Assembly: GCA_963920575.1 (NCBI GenBank)
Contig: OY986965.1
Coordinates: 20,378,929-20,442,928 of the forward strand
Source of the DNA: Narthecium ossifragum
Taxonomy: Eukaryota; Streptophyta; Magnoliopsida; Dioscoreales; Nartheciaceae
DNA length: 64,000 nucleotides
Direction of reading: 5' to 3'
Every line of letters begins with the position of its first letter. The stretch's first letter is position 1. Of the stretch, positions 1 through 11,400 are shown in pieces. The position numbers and the translations under genes are program-made. The notes below the pieces were generated by a model, which was given only the letters and a program-made list of their open reading frames with translations, was not told the DNA's origin and made no database searches.

Positions 1-575
1 CTTAATGATCAGGTACAGTTGAATCTTTCAATTTGATCCATGTAATCTTTTCAGCTTCTTTGCTCCTTTTTCTTGCATTTTTCAAACAACTATGTGAAGC
101 AACATATAGATATAAAAATAGTAATAAAGATGTTGATTAAGGATAATAATCTAGCAATTGAGATGGTTATAAGACTGTTCAGAGTGAACTTTCATGCACT
201 CATCATGGCTTCCGACATCTCCCTTGACTCCGATGTCCTCACAACCATCACAACTACTCAACGACTCCACCCCCTACCTCCATTTCATTCTGACCTCGAC
301 CATGATCGTGAAGAAGTTGAAAATACCTAAAAAAACAAAAACAATGTACATTTCCCTTTCAGATTGATTTGTCTTTCAGATTGATGCCTATGTTTTCATT
401 TCTATATTTTTCATTTGATGATAATTAGATGCCAATGCCAGGTTACGGTTTACTCATATGATTTCAATTGGATAAAACCCTAAAAAAAGGAAAAAGATAA
501 GAATGCATCAGTTAGGGTTTTGGCTTCGTGAGAATAGCTAAATAGGTAAATTTCAAACCCTATTTCTTCCCATAT
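1..575. other. Left flank of the CACTA element, no gene recognised
   Basis: This AT-rich sequence precedes the transposon. A short plus-strand reading frame at 73-330 (85 codons) has no recognisable domain or coding signature and is probably chance. The stretch ends with TAT at 573-575, the left copy of the CACTA target-site duplication. Confidence 0.5.
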
Positions 576-587
576 CACTACAAGAAA

Positions 588-862
588 TGTGAGCTACAGT
601 GACGAGTCTTTAGTGACAATGGTCGTTATTGTCACAGAAAGTAGACCTTTAGTGACAAGATTAATTTAATTTATCGTCATAGGTTTCAGTTTTTTTTATT
701 TTTATGTGACGCGATCTTCTAGTTGTCACTAAAAATTTTATGTAGAGTGACAAATATAATTTGTTGTCACTAAACCTCGTCACTAAAAATAGGAAGATCA
801 TTTGACGAAAAAATTTTGTTTAGTTGACAGGACTAAAATTTTGCTTTAGTGACGACAAATAA
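588..862. repeat. CACTA 5' subterminal repeats, distal part
   Basis: Dense short direct and inverted units of the form TTTAGTGACAA or TTGTCACTAAA, for example around 609-625, 648-660, 724-737, 765-790 and 845-856. The array resumes at 6088-6160 beyond an LTR insertion. In CACTA elements such repeats bind the element-encoded DNA-binding protein and bring the ends together. Confidence 0.8.
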
Positions 863-1451
863 TGTGAGGACCCGTACCTCCAACCCCGTCCGACCATGTA
901 AGTCGAGGGTCTGGCTTTGTTGGCCTTGCTTCGCGATCTCCTTTGATCGTTGCGGCTCTGGGGGGTAATTTGGTAAATTACCCTTGAAGGAGTTGGTTTC
1001 ACACGCGTCACGGCCTTATAATGATGTATGTGCTTGAGTAGACCCATAGGAGTGATCTGGATCTGAGGATCGGAGTTTGATCAAATTGATGTTGTTGACA
1101 GATGGAGGCTTTCTATTCAGTAGTTTATATTTTATTTGATGTAGTTAAATCTTGGAGATTACTGTTTCGTATTTTAGGACAATTGTATAACTTTGATTTT
1201 GATATTAATGACAATGATGTTTATTTAAATGTCTAAATTTGGGTTGTAATAACAATAGTAGTTGTGAATCTACATTTATGCCCTCTTGATCAAGTATATG
1301 AATTTATTGTGGAATATAAAAGTTGTACAGGTTCCTTGTGTATGAATTATAGAGGAGACTCTATCAAAAATTTCTGCGCCCATTGATGATGTAACAGGTT
1401 TAGGTTTGTTCACTCCCGATCTGGATGGGTTTTCTGGGTCGGGGCGTGACA
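863..1451 (+). repeat. 5' LTR, internally deleted
   Basis: Starts TGTGAGGACCCGTACCTCC and ends GGGTCGGGGCGTGACA. It aligns closely to both ends of the 3' LTR but lacks the middle: near 1085 it jumps from sequence matching about 3540 to sequence matching about 5727. Roughly 2.2 kb is missing. LTRs are identical when an element inserts, so this deletion came afterwards. Confidence 0.85.
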
Positions 1452-1454
1452 GTT

Positions 1455-1466
1455 TGGTATCAGAGC
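1455..1466 (+). promoter_or_regulatory. Primer binding site, tRNA-iMet
   Basis: TGGTATCAGAGC lies three bases after the 5' LTR end. This is the standard plant initiator-methionine tRNA complement used to prime minus-strand DNA synthesis. Confidence 0.9.
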
Positions 1467-1653
1467 ATGCTGTAGGTCCTTCTGGATAGGATTAGGTCTG
1501 CGGTTGAGATTTGAGCTGGATTGGGATAGTTCTAAGTCTAGAACATCCTTGCATGTTTGACTTTTTGCCGAGTGTGATGTGTTTATTTTATTGATGTGAT
1601 GATCTGTTTTGGTCTCTAACGGATGAACATCCGTGTCTCTGGTGTCTGTGAAG

Positions 1654-2994
1654 ATGGCGAGGAGACGGGTACGCCCCGCAGTAGTATGCCAAGGCGCGGC
1701 GCGCGACCAGCGCGCTGCCCGGCGGGCCGTGGAGGCCGAGGCACGCCAGATCCCTGCACCTGTACAGGCACCAGAGGCAGAGTTAGCCGAGCACAGCGGG
1801 ATGAGGGAGGCTTCCTTTCACGCCCCGGAGGCTCCTTTACCCGTTGTTGGGCGATCCTTAGCGGCTGAGGTAACCGACTTCCAGCGTCTGAACCCGCCGA
1901 GGTTCAGCGATAGGAGTGGAGACGCGACGGAGGCAGATGAGTGGCTGGAGAGCGTCACTCAGATGCTAGACCTTCTCTTCGGCGAGGATGACCCACTTCG
2001 GGTCAGACTCGCGGCGTTCCAGCTCGACGGGGACGCCCGAGACTGGTGGCGCACCGCCCAGGCCACCAGAGTAGGAGGAGGGTTGCCGTCGTGGCCGGAG
2101 TTTCGCGCTGCCTTCCTTGAGGTGTACTTTCCCCAGAGTGCACGGGCAGCGATGACCGAGGAGTACCTGACCCTCACTCAGGGTACTCGCACAGTGCAGC
2201 AGTTTGCCACCCGCTTCACCCACCTGGCCAGGTTTGCAGGACCAGTGGCAGCTGACCCCACCGCCAGAGCCCAGTAGTTCGAGAGAGGGCTAAGACCAGA
2301 GATCAAGAGACTGATCGCCACGCAGCAATCGGCAACTTACCAGGCGGTGTTGGGTGCTGCACTGGCAGTGGAGGCCCGATGCCAGGAGAGGCCTCGGGTA
2401 GCGCAGCCGGTGGCGTCGGAGGGTGCTGGCAGTCGTGAGCAGTTAGAGAGGTCTCAGGGCCATGGGGGCCAGTTCAGGAGGCCCAGGTTTGAGCAGCGCC
2501 ATCAACCCTACCCTCGACAGTACCACCAGCAACCCTCCCCTCATCAGTACAGGCAGCAGGCCACCCAGGACGAACAACCCTTTCGGACGGCAGGACTACA
2601 CCAGCAGGCTCCTCTGGGAAGAGGCCTAGGTCAGCAGTGGGAGCGCGGGCCAGCATTGTGTCACCAGTGCCATCAGCCGAGGCACTTCCGCAGGGCCTGT
2701 CCGCTGCGAGGCACGCGAGGTATGGTGCCGCAGGGGGGTCGAGGCGGAGCACCTTGGACTGGACAGGAGCAGAGAGCTGGGGCGGGACACGGCCGTGGCA
2801 GAGGCAGAGACGACCCCAAAGGAGGAGTGTACGCACTACCTGGTCGGGAGTACCTAGACCGAGAGCAGCAATCTCTTCAGCCCCACCAGTTCCCACAGCC
2901 ACTTCAGCAGGTTCCCTTTCAGCAGACACCAGCAGGACCCCCTGTCCTCAGTGGTATGTTTCGGCCTCTCAGCCCGTCGTATGCGTGTCGGTAG
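1654..2994 (+). pseudogene. gag: gag of the chromovirus-like element (one in-frame stop)
   Basis: The first ATG in the frame (1654, protein MARRRVRP...) opens a 447-codon frame broken once by TAG at 2275-2277. Before the stop lies a retrotransposon gag core (about residues 75-205: DFQRLNPPRFSD, then EADEWLESVTQMLDLL, then YFPQSARAAMTEEYLTL). After it the same frame continues with FERGLRPEIKR, a Gln/Pro-rich linker and one CCHC zinc knuckle, CHQCHQPRHFRRAC (CX2CX4HX4C, near residues 335-348). The frame ends where a protease would begin (LSGMF...), so pol appears deleted from that point. Gag forms the virus-like particle and the knuckle binds RNA. The stop separates core from knuckle and lacks a recognised read-through context, so I read it as a mutation. 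Confidence 0.85.
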
Positions 2995-3286
2995 ATCTTG
3001 GGGCTTCCCTTTTCCTTTGTGGTATTGTTAGGAGAGAATTAGGCAACACCAGTAGACGTTGGGTTATACTTCAGAGATCTTGCAGCAGTTTCAGAGGGTC
3101 TGAGTTTGTTTCTTTCCATGGGGGTGTTTTCCTTGTCGTGGGCGTTGGTGCCCTCTGCTATGTGGTTGCTCAGGTGGTGAGCCTACTAACCTTCTTGTCT
3201 TGTGCAGGTGTGTTTGTTTCTGTTTTGTTGTTTCCGACCCTACCCTTACCGAATTTCGGGACGAAATTCCTTTAAGGGTGATAGGT
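2995..3286 (+). other. Residual internal region and polypurine tract
   Basis: No gene remains between the gag stop and the 3' LTR. The last bases (3252-3286, AATTTCGGGACGAAATTCC followed by a purine-rich run) look like the 3' untranslated end and polypurine tract of chromovirus elements. The whole pol gene is absent from this point. Confidence 0.6.
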
Positions 3287-6082
3287 TGTCAGGACCCGTA
3301 CTTCCAACCCGGTCCGACCATGTAGGTCGAGGGTTTGGCTTTGTTGACATTGCTTCGCGATCTCCTTTGATCGTTGCGGCTCTGGGGGTAATTTGGTAAA
3401 TTACCCTTGAAGGAGTTGGTTTCACACGTGTAACGCACACACGGCCTTATAATGATGTATGTGCTTGAGTAGACCCATAGGAGTGATCTGGATCTGAGGA
3501 TCGGGGTTTGATCAAGTAGATCCAGCTCTGAACGGCCGTGATCAATTTGATGATGATCAAACGGTTGTGGACTTAAGCAACCTAATTAGTTAAAACTTAA
3601 CCCTACTTTTCATTCACTCTCCCTCTCGCGAGACTTCTTCCTGGGTGACGGCGCGACGGCTGAGGAGAGGGAGAGACCGCGACTCGACTGGAGGGAGAAG
3701 AGGGCGGTGGCGGCCGGCCAAGGAGCAAGAGGCGGCGTCCACGGCGACGGCGGAGGGCTAGGCGAGCTCTGCGACCACGGCCTGAGGAGAGAGGTGACTG
3801 GCGGCGAGCTCGGAGGCGACAACGATCGCGGCAGAAGAAGGGGAAGGACGAGTTCTCGACGCCTAGAGGTAGGGCATCCTACCCAAATCGTGGATTTGGT
3901 CTCTAGGGTTTGGATTGAAGCATGCTAGCCTAAGATTGTTGCTATGTTGATCTCGGAATTTCTATGTGTATGTCTTTGTGCTACTTACTGCCTTGTGTGG
4001 ATTCATGGCTTAGTGATGCATTGTCGTTTGAGGCTTGTTTTCCCGTTGAGGGTTGATTGGGTTCCGACGAGATTTTCTTCCTCCTATGGATCTCTTCTTT
4101 TCCCCTGTTCTGCACCTCTTCTCCTCTGTTCTTGACTGGCCAGAGCTTTGGGTTCCTGCTGATGCTCTGTTCTTCCTGGTTTCGGTGAGTGCTTGTGGGT
4201 TCCTCGTGGCTTTGGTGATCAATGAAGATTGTTGTTTTTCCTCCTGTTCCGGCTCTGGTTTCCTTCTCTTTTCTCTTGCTAGGTCATGCGGTTGTGGTTG
4301 GGTTTTTTGGATCTTCTCCTCCCTCCCGATGTTATCCAGTTGGGATTGTTATCACCTTCTTCCTCCCCTGTTCAGGACTGCCAGTTACTTGAGTTCCCTC
4401 CTAACTCGTTCCCGATTTCTCTCTGGCACCTTGGTGGTAGCTCCGGCTGGCCATCCTCCTTCTTCCCCATCCTAAATTCCTCTATTGCTCTCAGTTTTTC
4501 CGTCTCCTGTTTCATGCTCATACATACTATGGCTGCCATTATCTGGTTTCATTTGAGATTATGGTACACAATGCATAGTTCTTCCTTACTGGGAGGGTGT
4601 ATCGATGTTAAGCTCTGAGGTGAAGCTATTGGGTTGCCGGGTTTGTTGGCTTGACTGGTGATTGTCCAATTCCTTGATTCCCTGCCAACTCCAGCTATGC
4701 TAGGTTCTTTGATTACGTGCTAAAGAGTTGGGCTATCATTTACTATTGGTTCAGTTTGTCTATCATGATGGTATTTGTATGTTGTGTATGGCCAGTGCAT
4801 GCATAGTAGTTTATTCCCTATCTATTCAAGTCCCTTGATCAAAGTCTGCTTTCCAGTTAGTAGAGTTGCTAGTGAAATGTTCAATTCTATATTAATCCTG
4901 TAGCACGTTCAAGCCTAGGGCCGGCGGTGTGCCCGTTCTTATTTTATTTGTGAGAATGTGTAGATCTGATTGGGCCGAAGGTGTACCCTATTGTATGTGT
5001 TGAATAAGATGATATATGATTGGGATATGTGAAATTCTATGCTTGGCTCTGTCGATTCTTAAATGTTGAATCTATCTTATAGCTATGCTATATCTTGTGG
5101 ACATGTGATTGATGAATTGACATGTAGAGCCACCCAGGTCTAGTTCCTTGAATAGGCTCATGCATGTTGTATGCATTAGAAGCATTAAGGCTAGGTGCGG
5201 GCGATGGGGTTCGATCGCCGATCCGAGGGATCGGGTAGCTCGGACCTAGCTCTAGGACCGAGGTATGGGTAGGAGGATTAAGGCGAGATCGTGTGGTGAT
5301 GATCTGGTGTTGATCGAGGTTACAACCTGAATATATTCATTTGAATTATGATGTTGAGGTGTAGAGGTTGTGTCGTTCTCTGCGTCAATCGCTAAGGGCA
5401 GTGCATGTTATCTTGATAAGGGTTGTAGAGGTGGGAGTGCACGAGAGGTGCACTTGCCCCTTGTCCTTCCCTGATCTGTAGAGGGGCGCTTGGTGATGCG
5501 TGACCCTTGTCCAGACTTATTCTTCATTGCCTTAGGATTGGATGGAGACGACACAGTTGCAGTTTACCCCTTTCCTTGAGACTGTCGTAGAGTAGAACCC
5601 TACTGGGCTTTATGCTCACCCTACCCGGGCTGCGTTTTGCAGGTGCAGGCGCCGTTCCTTCTTCCTCAGTAGTCCCAGGCGGATCAGTTCTTGGAGGCGC
5701 TTCTACTTCGGTTGGACCTTGAGATTGTTGATAGATGGAGGGTTTCTATTCAGTAGTTTATATTTTATTTGATGTAGTTAAATCTTGGAGATTACTGTTT
5801 CGTATTTGAGGACAATTGTATAACTTTGATTTTGATATTAATGACAATGATGTTTATTTAAATGTCTAAATTTGGGTTGTAATAACAATAGTAGTTGTGA
5901 ATCTAAATTTATGCCCTCTTGATCAAGTATCTGAATTTATTGTGGAATATAAAAGTTGTACAGGTTCCTTGTGTATGAATTATAGAGGAGACTATCAAAA
6001 ATTTCTGCGCCCATTGATGTTGTAACAGGTTTAGGTTTGTTCACTCCCGATCTGGATGGGTTTTCTGGGTCGGGGCGTGACA
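3287..6082 (+). repeat. 3' LTR, full length (2.8 kb), with exon- and intron-like content
   Basis: It starts TGTCAGGACCCGTACTTCC and ends GGGGCGTGACA. At 2,796 bp it is long for this class. From 3600 to 3870 it holds a GC-rich block with a plus-strand frame and the 5' splice-like site GAGGTAGGG. From about 3880 to 5640 follows T-rich sequence, then TTTTGCAGGTGCAGG at 5634-5648, an acceptor-like site. The solo LTR at 8479 has the same layout (GAGGTAAG near 9199, GATGCAGG near 11449). This suggests a leader exon and a long leader intron within the LTR transcript. No conserved protein is encoded. Confidence 0.8.
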
Positions 6083-6087
6083 AATAA

Positions 6088-6825
6088 GGTCTCGTCACTG
6101 ATAATATTCTGTGACAAGGAAATAATCAATTACTTGTCACTATTGGGTTTAGTTAAAAGTAAAACTAAAAATTATAAAATTATAAAAGTAAAATGCTAAA
6201 GACTTATATCCTGTCAGTCCTCTCCTCTCCCCTCTCCTAACCCTCTTCTTTCCCGTTCTCTCCTCTCCCCTCTCCTAAGCCCCTTCTTTCGCGGTGATGG
6301 TGAGATCATCCGACGGACTTTGGCAGCGTGATCGACAGATTCCGGCAACTTGAGATCGGTGGTAGACCCTCTCCCCACTCTCCTCCCCCCCTTCACTCTT
6401 GACATGGTTTCTTTTTTGGGCTTTTTACATATCTCCTTCAAAAGTTTCTAAATATCATAATTACCCTATATTTTTTCAGCTTACTAATGTACCCTTGAAA
6501 ACTTGAAAAATGCGTAAACCTACCCCTCTGTCTACCTCTGTCTATCCATCTAACTTAACCATGGTTTAATCATGGTTATAACCCAACCGGGCCATGTAAA
6601 TTACTTAATTACCCATGTTCTCTACTTAAACTTACACGTGTTTCCATCAATTTTGACCGAATTTTGCCTATTTTGACTGATTTCCTTGGTTTGCTAACGT
6701 AGGAGGAAGAGAGAGAGAGAGAGAATCAATTTTGACTGGCTTTTGCTTATTTTGACTGCTTTCCTTGGCTTGCTGACGTAGGAAGAGAAAGAGAGAGAGA
6801 GACGGGAGGGAGAGAGGGAGCACCC
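6088..6825. other. CACTA interior before the captured block
   Basis: The first ~75 bases are remaining subterminal repeats (TCGTCACTGATAA, TTGTCACTATTGG). The rest is pyrimidine-rich (6215-6300) with no supportable gene. A ~75-bp imperfect tandem duplication lies at 6660-6805, each copy carrying CTTGGYTTGCTRACGTAGGA followed by a GA-rich run. Confidence 0.6.
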
Positions 6826-7130
6826 GCCGGCACCCATGGGGGAAGTACGTGGCGGAGATCCGCGACCCTTGGAGGAGAGTAAGAGTATGGCTCGGCACGT
6901 ATAACACTGCGGAGGAGGTGGCTATGGTGCACGACTTCGTCGTCATCCAATTCCGCGGCCCTGACGCCACCACCAACTTCTGCCACCGTCCGGCGACACC
7001 CTCCGTCGCCGACCATCCAACCCCGCCACCGCTTCGGCGGCCAATAGCGCATCCGACGTGAACATGACCTCGGTCTCCAGTGGTTACAAGTCCGGCGATG
7101 AGTCACACAACCTCTGGTGTCGCTGTGGTC
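6826..7130 (+). pseudogene. Captured fragment of a CRF-like AP2/ERF transcription factor gene
   Basis: Reading from CCATGGGGGAAGTACGTGG the translation gives [34 protein letters not shown] and [15 protein letters not shown], which is most of an AP2/ERF DNA-binding domain, with the WLGTY and RGPDA.TNF signatures intact. After a frameshift near 7055-7062 a second conserved block follows, TSVSSGYKSGDESHNL, which matches the C-flanking motif of cytokinin response factors (a clade of group VI ERFs). The start of the domain is degenerate (TRRHPWG where GVRQRPWG is usual), and nothing upstream or downstream of these blocks remains. It lies inside the CACTA element beside a LINE fragment, so it is best read as transduplicated host sequence. 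It cannot encode a functional factor as it stands. Confidence 0.8.
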
Positions 7131-8270
7131 GGGTCACCATTGCGGTAAGCTGAAGACAGCAGCGGGCAGGCCGGTGTCCGTTCGCGTGGTGAGGATAGTA
7201 ACATCACCAATTGCTTCCCTCCATATGGCCAAAATCCCTCCCTTCTTCCCCCTAGCTGGTTGTAAGAACAATTTCCATCCCATTCCAAGCTGCTGAGCAA
7301 TCCAAACTAAGTGTTCTTGTACAACTACGGCTTCAATCAGGAACAAAAAATCCAACCTAAACTTCCTAATTAGCTTCCTACAAGCGCTAACTACCCTCAC
7401 CGGCCCAATGCCATGGCAATTCCATGCCGCAGCCCTCATCAATATTACTTTGGAATATGATCGGGGCCTCCAGCCCCTGGCTCTCCACCCCTTAATCTCC
7501 TTGCAGCTCCCCTTCCCACCGGACCATCACTCATACACAAATCCCCTCTCCTTACAGTAAAAACCCCAGATGAGTATCGCGGCGGAACAGCCTCGACCCA
7601 AGACCCATCCCCCTCCCTTGGCGGAGTAGCTTGAGCCAACGCCAGATTCAGAGCTTCCTTACCCTTCTCATGGAGGACCGCAAGCTCCTTGCCCTATTCT
7701 ACCTCAGATTCCCCTTCTTCTCCACTCTGATCACGATAGCCTTTGGGGACGACGAGAGGGCCTGGTCGAGCCAAGCCGCCTGTGTCTCTCGCCAACCAAC
7801 CCCTCTCCAGCAAAGACCACTCCCTTACCACCTAACCGTCCCACTGACTTGGACTCCCCACCATCACTTCTTTTTTCACAAACCGTTGCAAATGAGCTGG
7901 CGCCAGCTGTAAAGACCATCGGCGCCTTACCCCTATCCACATGATCTCTACCATCTATTCCCTTACCAGCCATGCGATTAACCGGGACCCACCTCTGATT
8001 AGCTAGATTTCCGCCACGTGCCCCTCCTTGCTGGTCACCTCTACTTTGGTTCCCACGATCTCCACCCTGCTTCCCTACCAAGCCACTCGCCGGCTTCTTC
8101 TCCGTCGACGGCAACCATCCACGACGCCGCCGAAGTTGCACCGTATGCCATTCCGTACCCTCCATACCCTTGCTCTGGTCCTCAGTACTCTCCACCACCG
8201 GACCTTCATTGTACACAGGCGATTCCTTCCCCTCCAGCTTGGCTAGCATGTTTTAATTATTGCAGCATTG
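7131..8270 (-). pseudogene. LINE (L1-type) fragment: ORF1 end and start of ORF2 endonuclease
   Basis: On the minus strand, 8249 to 7445 encodes a low-complexity, Gly/Arg-rich tail typical of the C-terminus of plant L1 ORF1 (frame shifted near 7640-7730). Immediately after, at 7442, ORF2 begins with AAAWNCHGIG, followed by FLFLIEA (the glutamate is the expected catalytic residue) and GGILAIWREAI, the N-terminal third of the apurinic-type endonuclease. It stops abruptly near 7134 against the AP2/ERF fragment. The rest of the endonuclease, the reverse transcriptase and the poly(A) end are missing. Target-primed insertion loses 5' rather than 3' sequence, so this is not a simple LINE insertion and fits capture by the CACTA element. 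Confidence 0.8.
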
Positions 8271-8478
8271 TGTGACGCCAAATTGCATTATAATTTCACT
8301 AACATTAGTTGCATAATAGTTAACCCTTGTAGATCGCGCTACATTGCATAAAAATATGAGTATTAATCACATAAAATCAAAAGGCAGGCTTCTTCGATAC
8401 ATCAAAAGCACAATAGAGCTGCTTACATTATTTCAATGACCATTTACCAATGTTCAATAAGATTACTCAAAGTCATAA

Positions 8479-11400
8479 TGTCACACCCCGATCTGTACCT
8501 CCAACCCGGTCCGACCGCCTTGGTCAAGGGTATGGTTCAGTTGGTTTGGCTCGGTCGGCCTTGTTTCACGATCTCCTTTGATCGTTGCGGTTTCGAGAGT
8601 AATTTGGTAAATTACCCTAGGAGCAGTTGGTTTCACACACGCGAAGCGCACACACGGCCTTGTAATGATGTATGTGCTTGGTTAGACCATTAAGAGTACT
8701 CTAGATTTGAAGATCTGAGTTTGATCGCAAGGATCGAGATTTGAGTGATTAGGATAAGATCTGGCTGATAGGACGACCAAGATCTAATCTTAAGCATCCA
8801 TATATAAGATCCGTTTCTTTTCCTTTACTTGGTTAGGGCTTCAGCCGCGCGTGAGAGAGAGAGAGAGAGGCGACACCGGCGGCGGGGTTCCTTCTCTCGA
8901 CGACGGAGACCTTGGACGAGAACGGTGACGGCGACGACGACAGAAGAGGGGCGACGGCGATGGCGGACGGCGGTGAACGTGACCAGAGGAGAGAACCGCG
9001 ACCCACATCGAGGGAGAGCCAGAGACGGCGGCTACCGCGGTGATCGCGACCCGAGGCAACGGCGACCGGTAGAGAGGACGGCGGTGGCTGGGTTTCTCTC
9101 AACGACGATCGGCGGCGACGTGCGAGCAGCAGAGATCTCGAGCTCGGGGGCGACGCACGGCCGGAGAAGAGGAAGGAGAAGGCGAACTCGACGCTAGAGG
9201 TAAGATTCTGATCTAATCTCGTGATTAGGCTCTACTAGACTAGAATAGGGGTGCCTTGATGCATGATCCCTGGTGCTATCCTCTTCCTCACTGCTACCAT
9301 TGTTTGGATCGTTGGGTTTCACTGGTTTTGTGGATGCTGGCTTCTTCTTCTTCTCTTTGCTGGTAGCTGGGGATTGTTGCTTCTGATCTGTTTTCCGTGG
9401 TTTGTTGGTGTTGATGCCCTATGGTCTTGGCTCTTGGCTCTTGTGATGTTCTCCTCTTCCTTCACATCGGTAGCTCAGGTTTAGTGATTGCCGTGGTGTT
9501 TCATTCCCTTCTCTGAGGTTATGCCTTGATTCCCAGATTTTGCTGTTTTTGCTTGGTTTTTCCTCGCTGCCATGTACTTCGATGCTATGCCTTTGTTTTG
9601 TTCCCTACTGTCGTGTGTTGTCTGGTTTTGTTGATGCATGCTTTGTTGAGGTATGTCTAGGAATGGCTTCTTGGATTTCGATGCGAAGCTCTGCACTATT
9701 TTCTTCCTCGTCCTTCCAGACAATGCCAATGCTATGCCATGCCTTGCTGTGACATGCCGTTAGTCCCTATGCCATGATATCCTCTTCTCTACCGGATTGC
9801 TGGATTTCCTCCTCCCCTGTGTCTTCCCATTTTCATCCCATGTTTTATGGCCTCTGTTTTCGGATGGTTGCTGGTTTAGTGTCTGAGTTGTGGATTACCA
9901 GTTGGGTTCCTCTGTTTTGGATCTAGAGGCGTAGATTGGTATGGTCTCTGGTCAATTGGTGCTTACCAGCTCTGTTTTCCTTTGAAACTGGTTAGCCTTG
10001 GGTATGCAGGCATAGTGGTTGTTGTCATTTATTTGATTTGGTCTTCATGCAAGTGTACTAGATGATGTTTATGGGACTGTTTAACAACTATTTAAAGTTG
10101 GTAGTAATTGGATTTGATTTAACATGGATTTGAGCATGTTTTTCATGGGGGTTTTCTCGGATTTTATTAGAACAGTGGTGTTCTAGCTTTGATATATATC
10201 CGTACGTGTATGATCGGGGTTTATGTTATACATAGAAGTTGTATATGGATGAGTTAGCTGCCGATTGCAAGTGGTTTCATGAATTTTGGAGCTCTGTGGA
10301 ATTTCGGGTGAATTATTTGGGCTGGCTGTGCAGGAACAGGGCAGCCACCTTAATCTGAGTATTTAAGTGGTTTTTAATTGTTTAATTGAGCGGATCTTTG
10401 GTAGGGTTGATCTCAGCGGTCTTTAGATGTGATCTGCACAGTTTGGTTTTAATCCTAATTATTTTCAATAACATTTTGAAATGCTTGATTGAGATGACAA
10501 TAATGGAGGTAACAGTAGTTTTCTTCTCTTCCTGCGATCATGGTATATGTATGCCAAGCATGTTAGTTGCATTTTATTAAAGCGTGTTCCCCCCTCTGTT
10601 CGATTCCTGTTAATTAATGTGAACTTCACAATTCCTTACGCTCTTTCGTCAACTATCCGATTGTGTGCTGTATATCATGCTCAAGCCTAGGGGTGGCTGT
10701 GCGCTCGTTTATATTTTATTCGTGGATTAACCAAGGGAGTAATACCCTTGGGAATGTTTATACTAATTGGGCCGAGGGTGTGTCCTTCTTTGCTGAATGA
10801 TATTATGCATGGGTTGGGCGTGTGAATAAACATTGTTTCTTGATGGGCTTTGCTAGCTGGTGTTTATTTAATTATTCTTATAACTCTTTACCATGCTGCC
10901 TCTGCATGTTGGACTACTGTTTGATGATTTGACATGTAGAGACACCTAGGCCTAGTTGTTTTAATAAGCTCATGCATGATGCTTGCATTAGAAGCATTAA
11001 GGCTAGGTGTGGGCGATGGGTTCGATCGCCAATCCGAGGATTTCGGGTAGCTCGGATCTAGCTCTAGGACCGAGGAATGGGTAGAAGGACTTGGGCGAGA
11101 TTGTGTGTTTATGATCTTGTGTTGATTGAAGTTGTTCTATAGATATGCCCCTTTGAATTGTGGTATGGAGGTGTAGAGGTCGTGTCGTTCTATGCGTCAA
11201 TCGCTAAGGGTAGTGGATGTTATCCTTTTAAGGGTTGTAGAGGTGGGAGTGCACGGGAGATGCACCTTGCCCCTTGTCCTTCCCTGATCTGTAGAGGGCG
11301 CTTGGTGATGTGTGACCCTTGTCAAGACTTGTTCTTTGTTGCCTTAGGATTGGACAGAGACGACACAGTTGTAGTTTCCTTTTCCTTGAGAGTGCCGTAG

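Larger units (their letters stand above)
863..6082 (+). mobile_element. Gag-only Ty3/gypsy (chromovirus-like) LTR retrotransposon
   Basis: A complete insertion bounded by TGTGAGGACCCG at the left and GGGGCGTGACA at the right, with the 5-bp duplication AATAA at 858-862 and 6083-6087. It sits within the CACTA subterminal repeats, which continue on both sides. Order: 5' LTR (863-1451), tRNA-iMet primer site (1455-1466), broken gag (1654-2994), about 290 bases without a gene, 3' LTR (3287-6082). No protease, RT, RNase H or integrase is present. This matches the non-autonomous class called TR-GAG elements. The sequence just before the 3' LTR (GGGACGAAATTCC, 3258-3270) resembles the pre-PPT region of Tekay/Del-type chromoviruses; that lineage assignment is inference. 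Confidence 0.88.

Noticed and set aside
73..330. 85-codon plus-strand frame at the left edge
   Set aside because: No recognisable domain, unremarkable codon pattern and no splice or promoter context that could be supported.
2275..2277. gag TAG as a programmed read-through codon
   Set aside because: The bases after the codon do not match known read-through contexts, and pol, which read-through would express, is deleted.
3610..3928. Genes in the GC-rich LTR block (frames on both strands)
   Set aside because: Low-complexity Arg/Gly/Ser proteins arising from GC-rich repeats. The counterpart in the solo LTR (8829-9197) encodes an unrelated protein, so no protein is conserved.
8833..9102. Minus-strand Ser/Pro-rich frames in the solo LTR
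   Set aside because: Shadows of the plus-strand GC-rich block.
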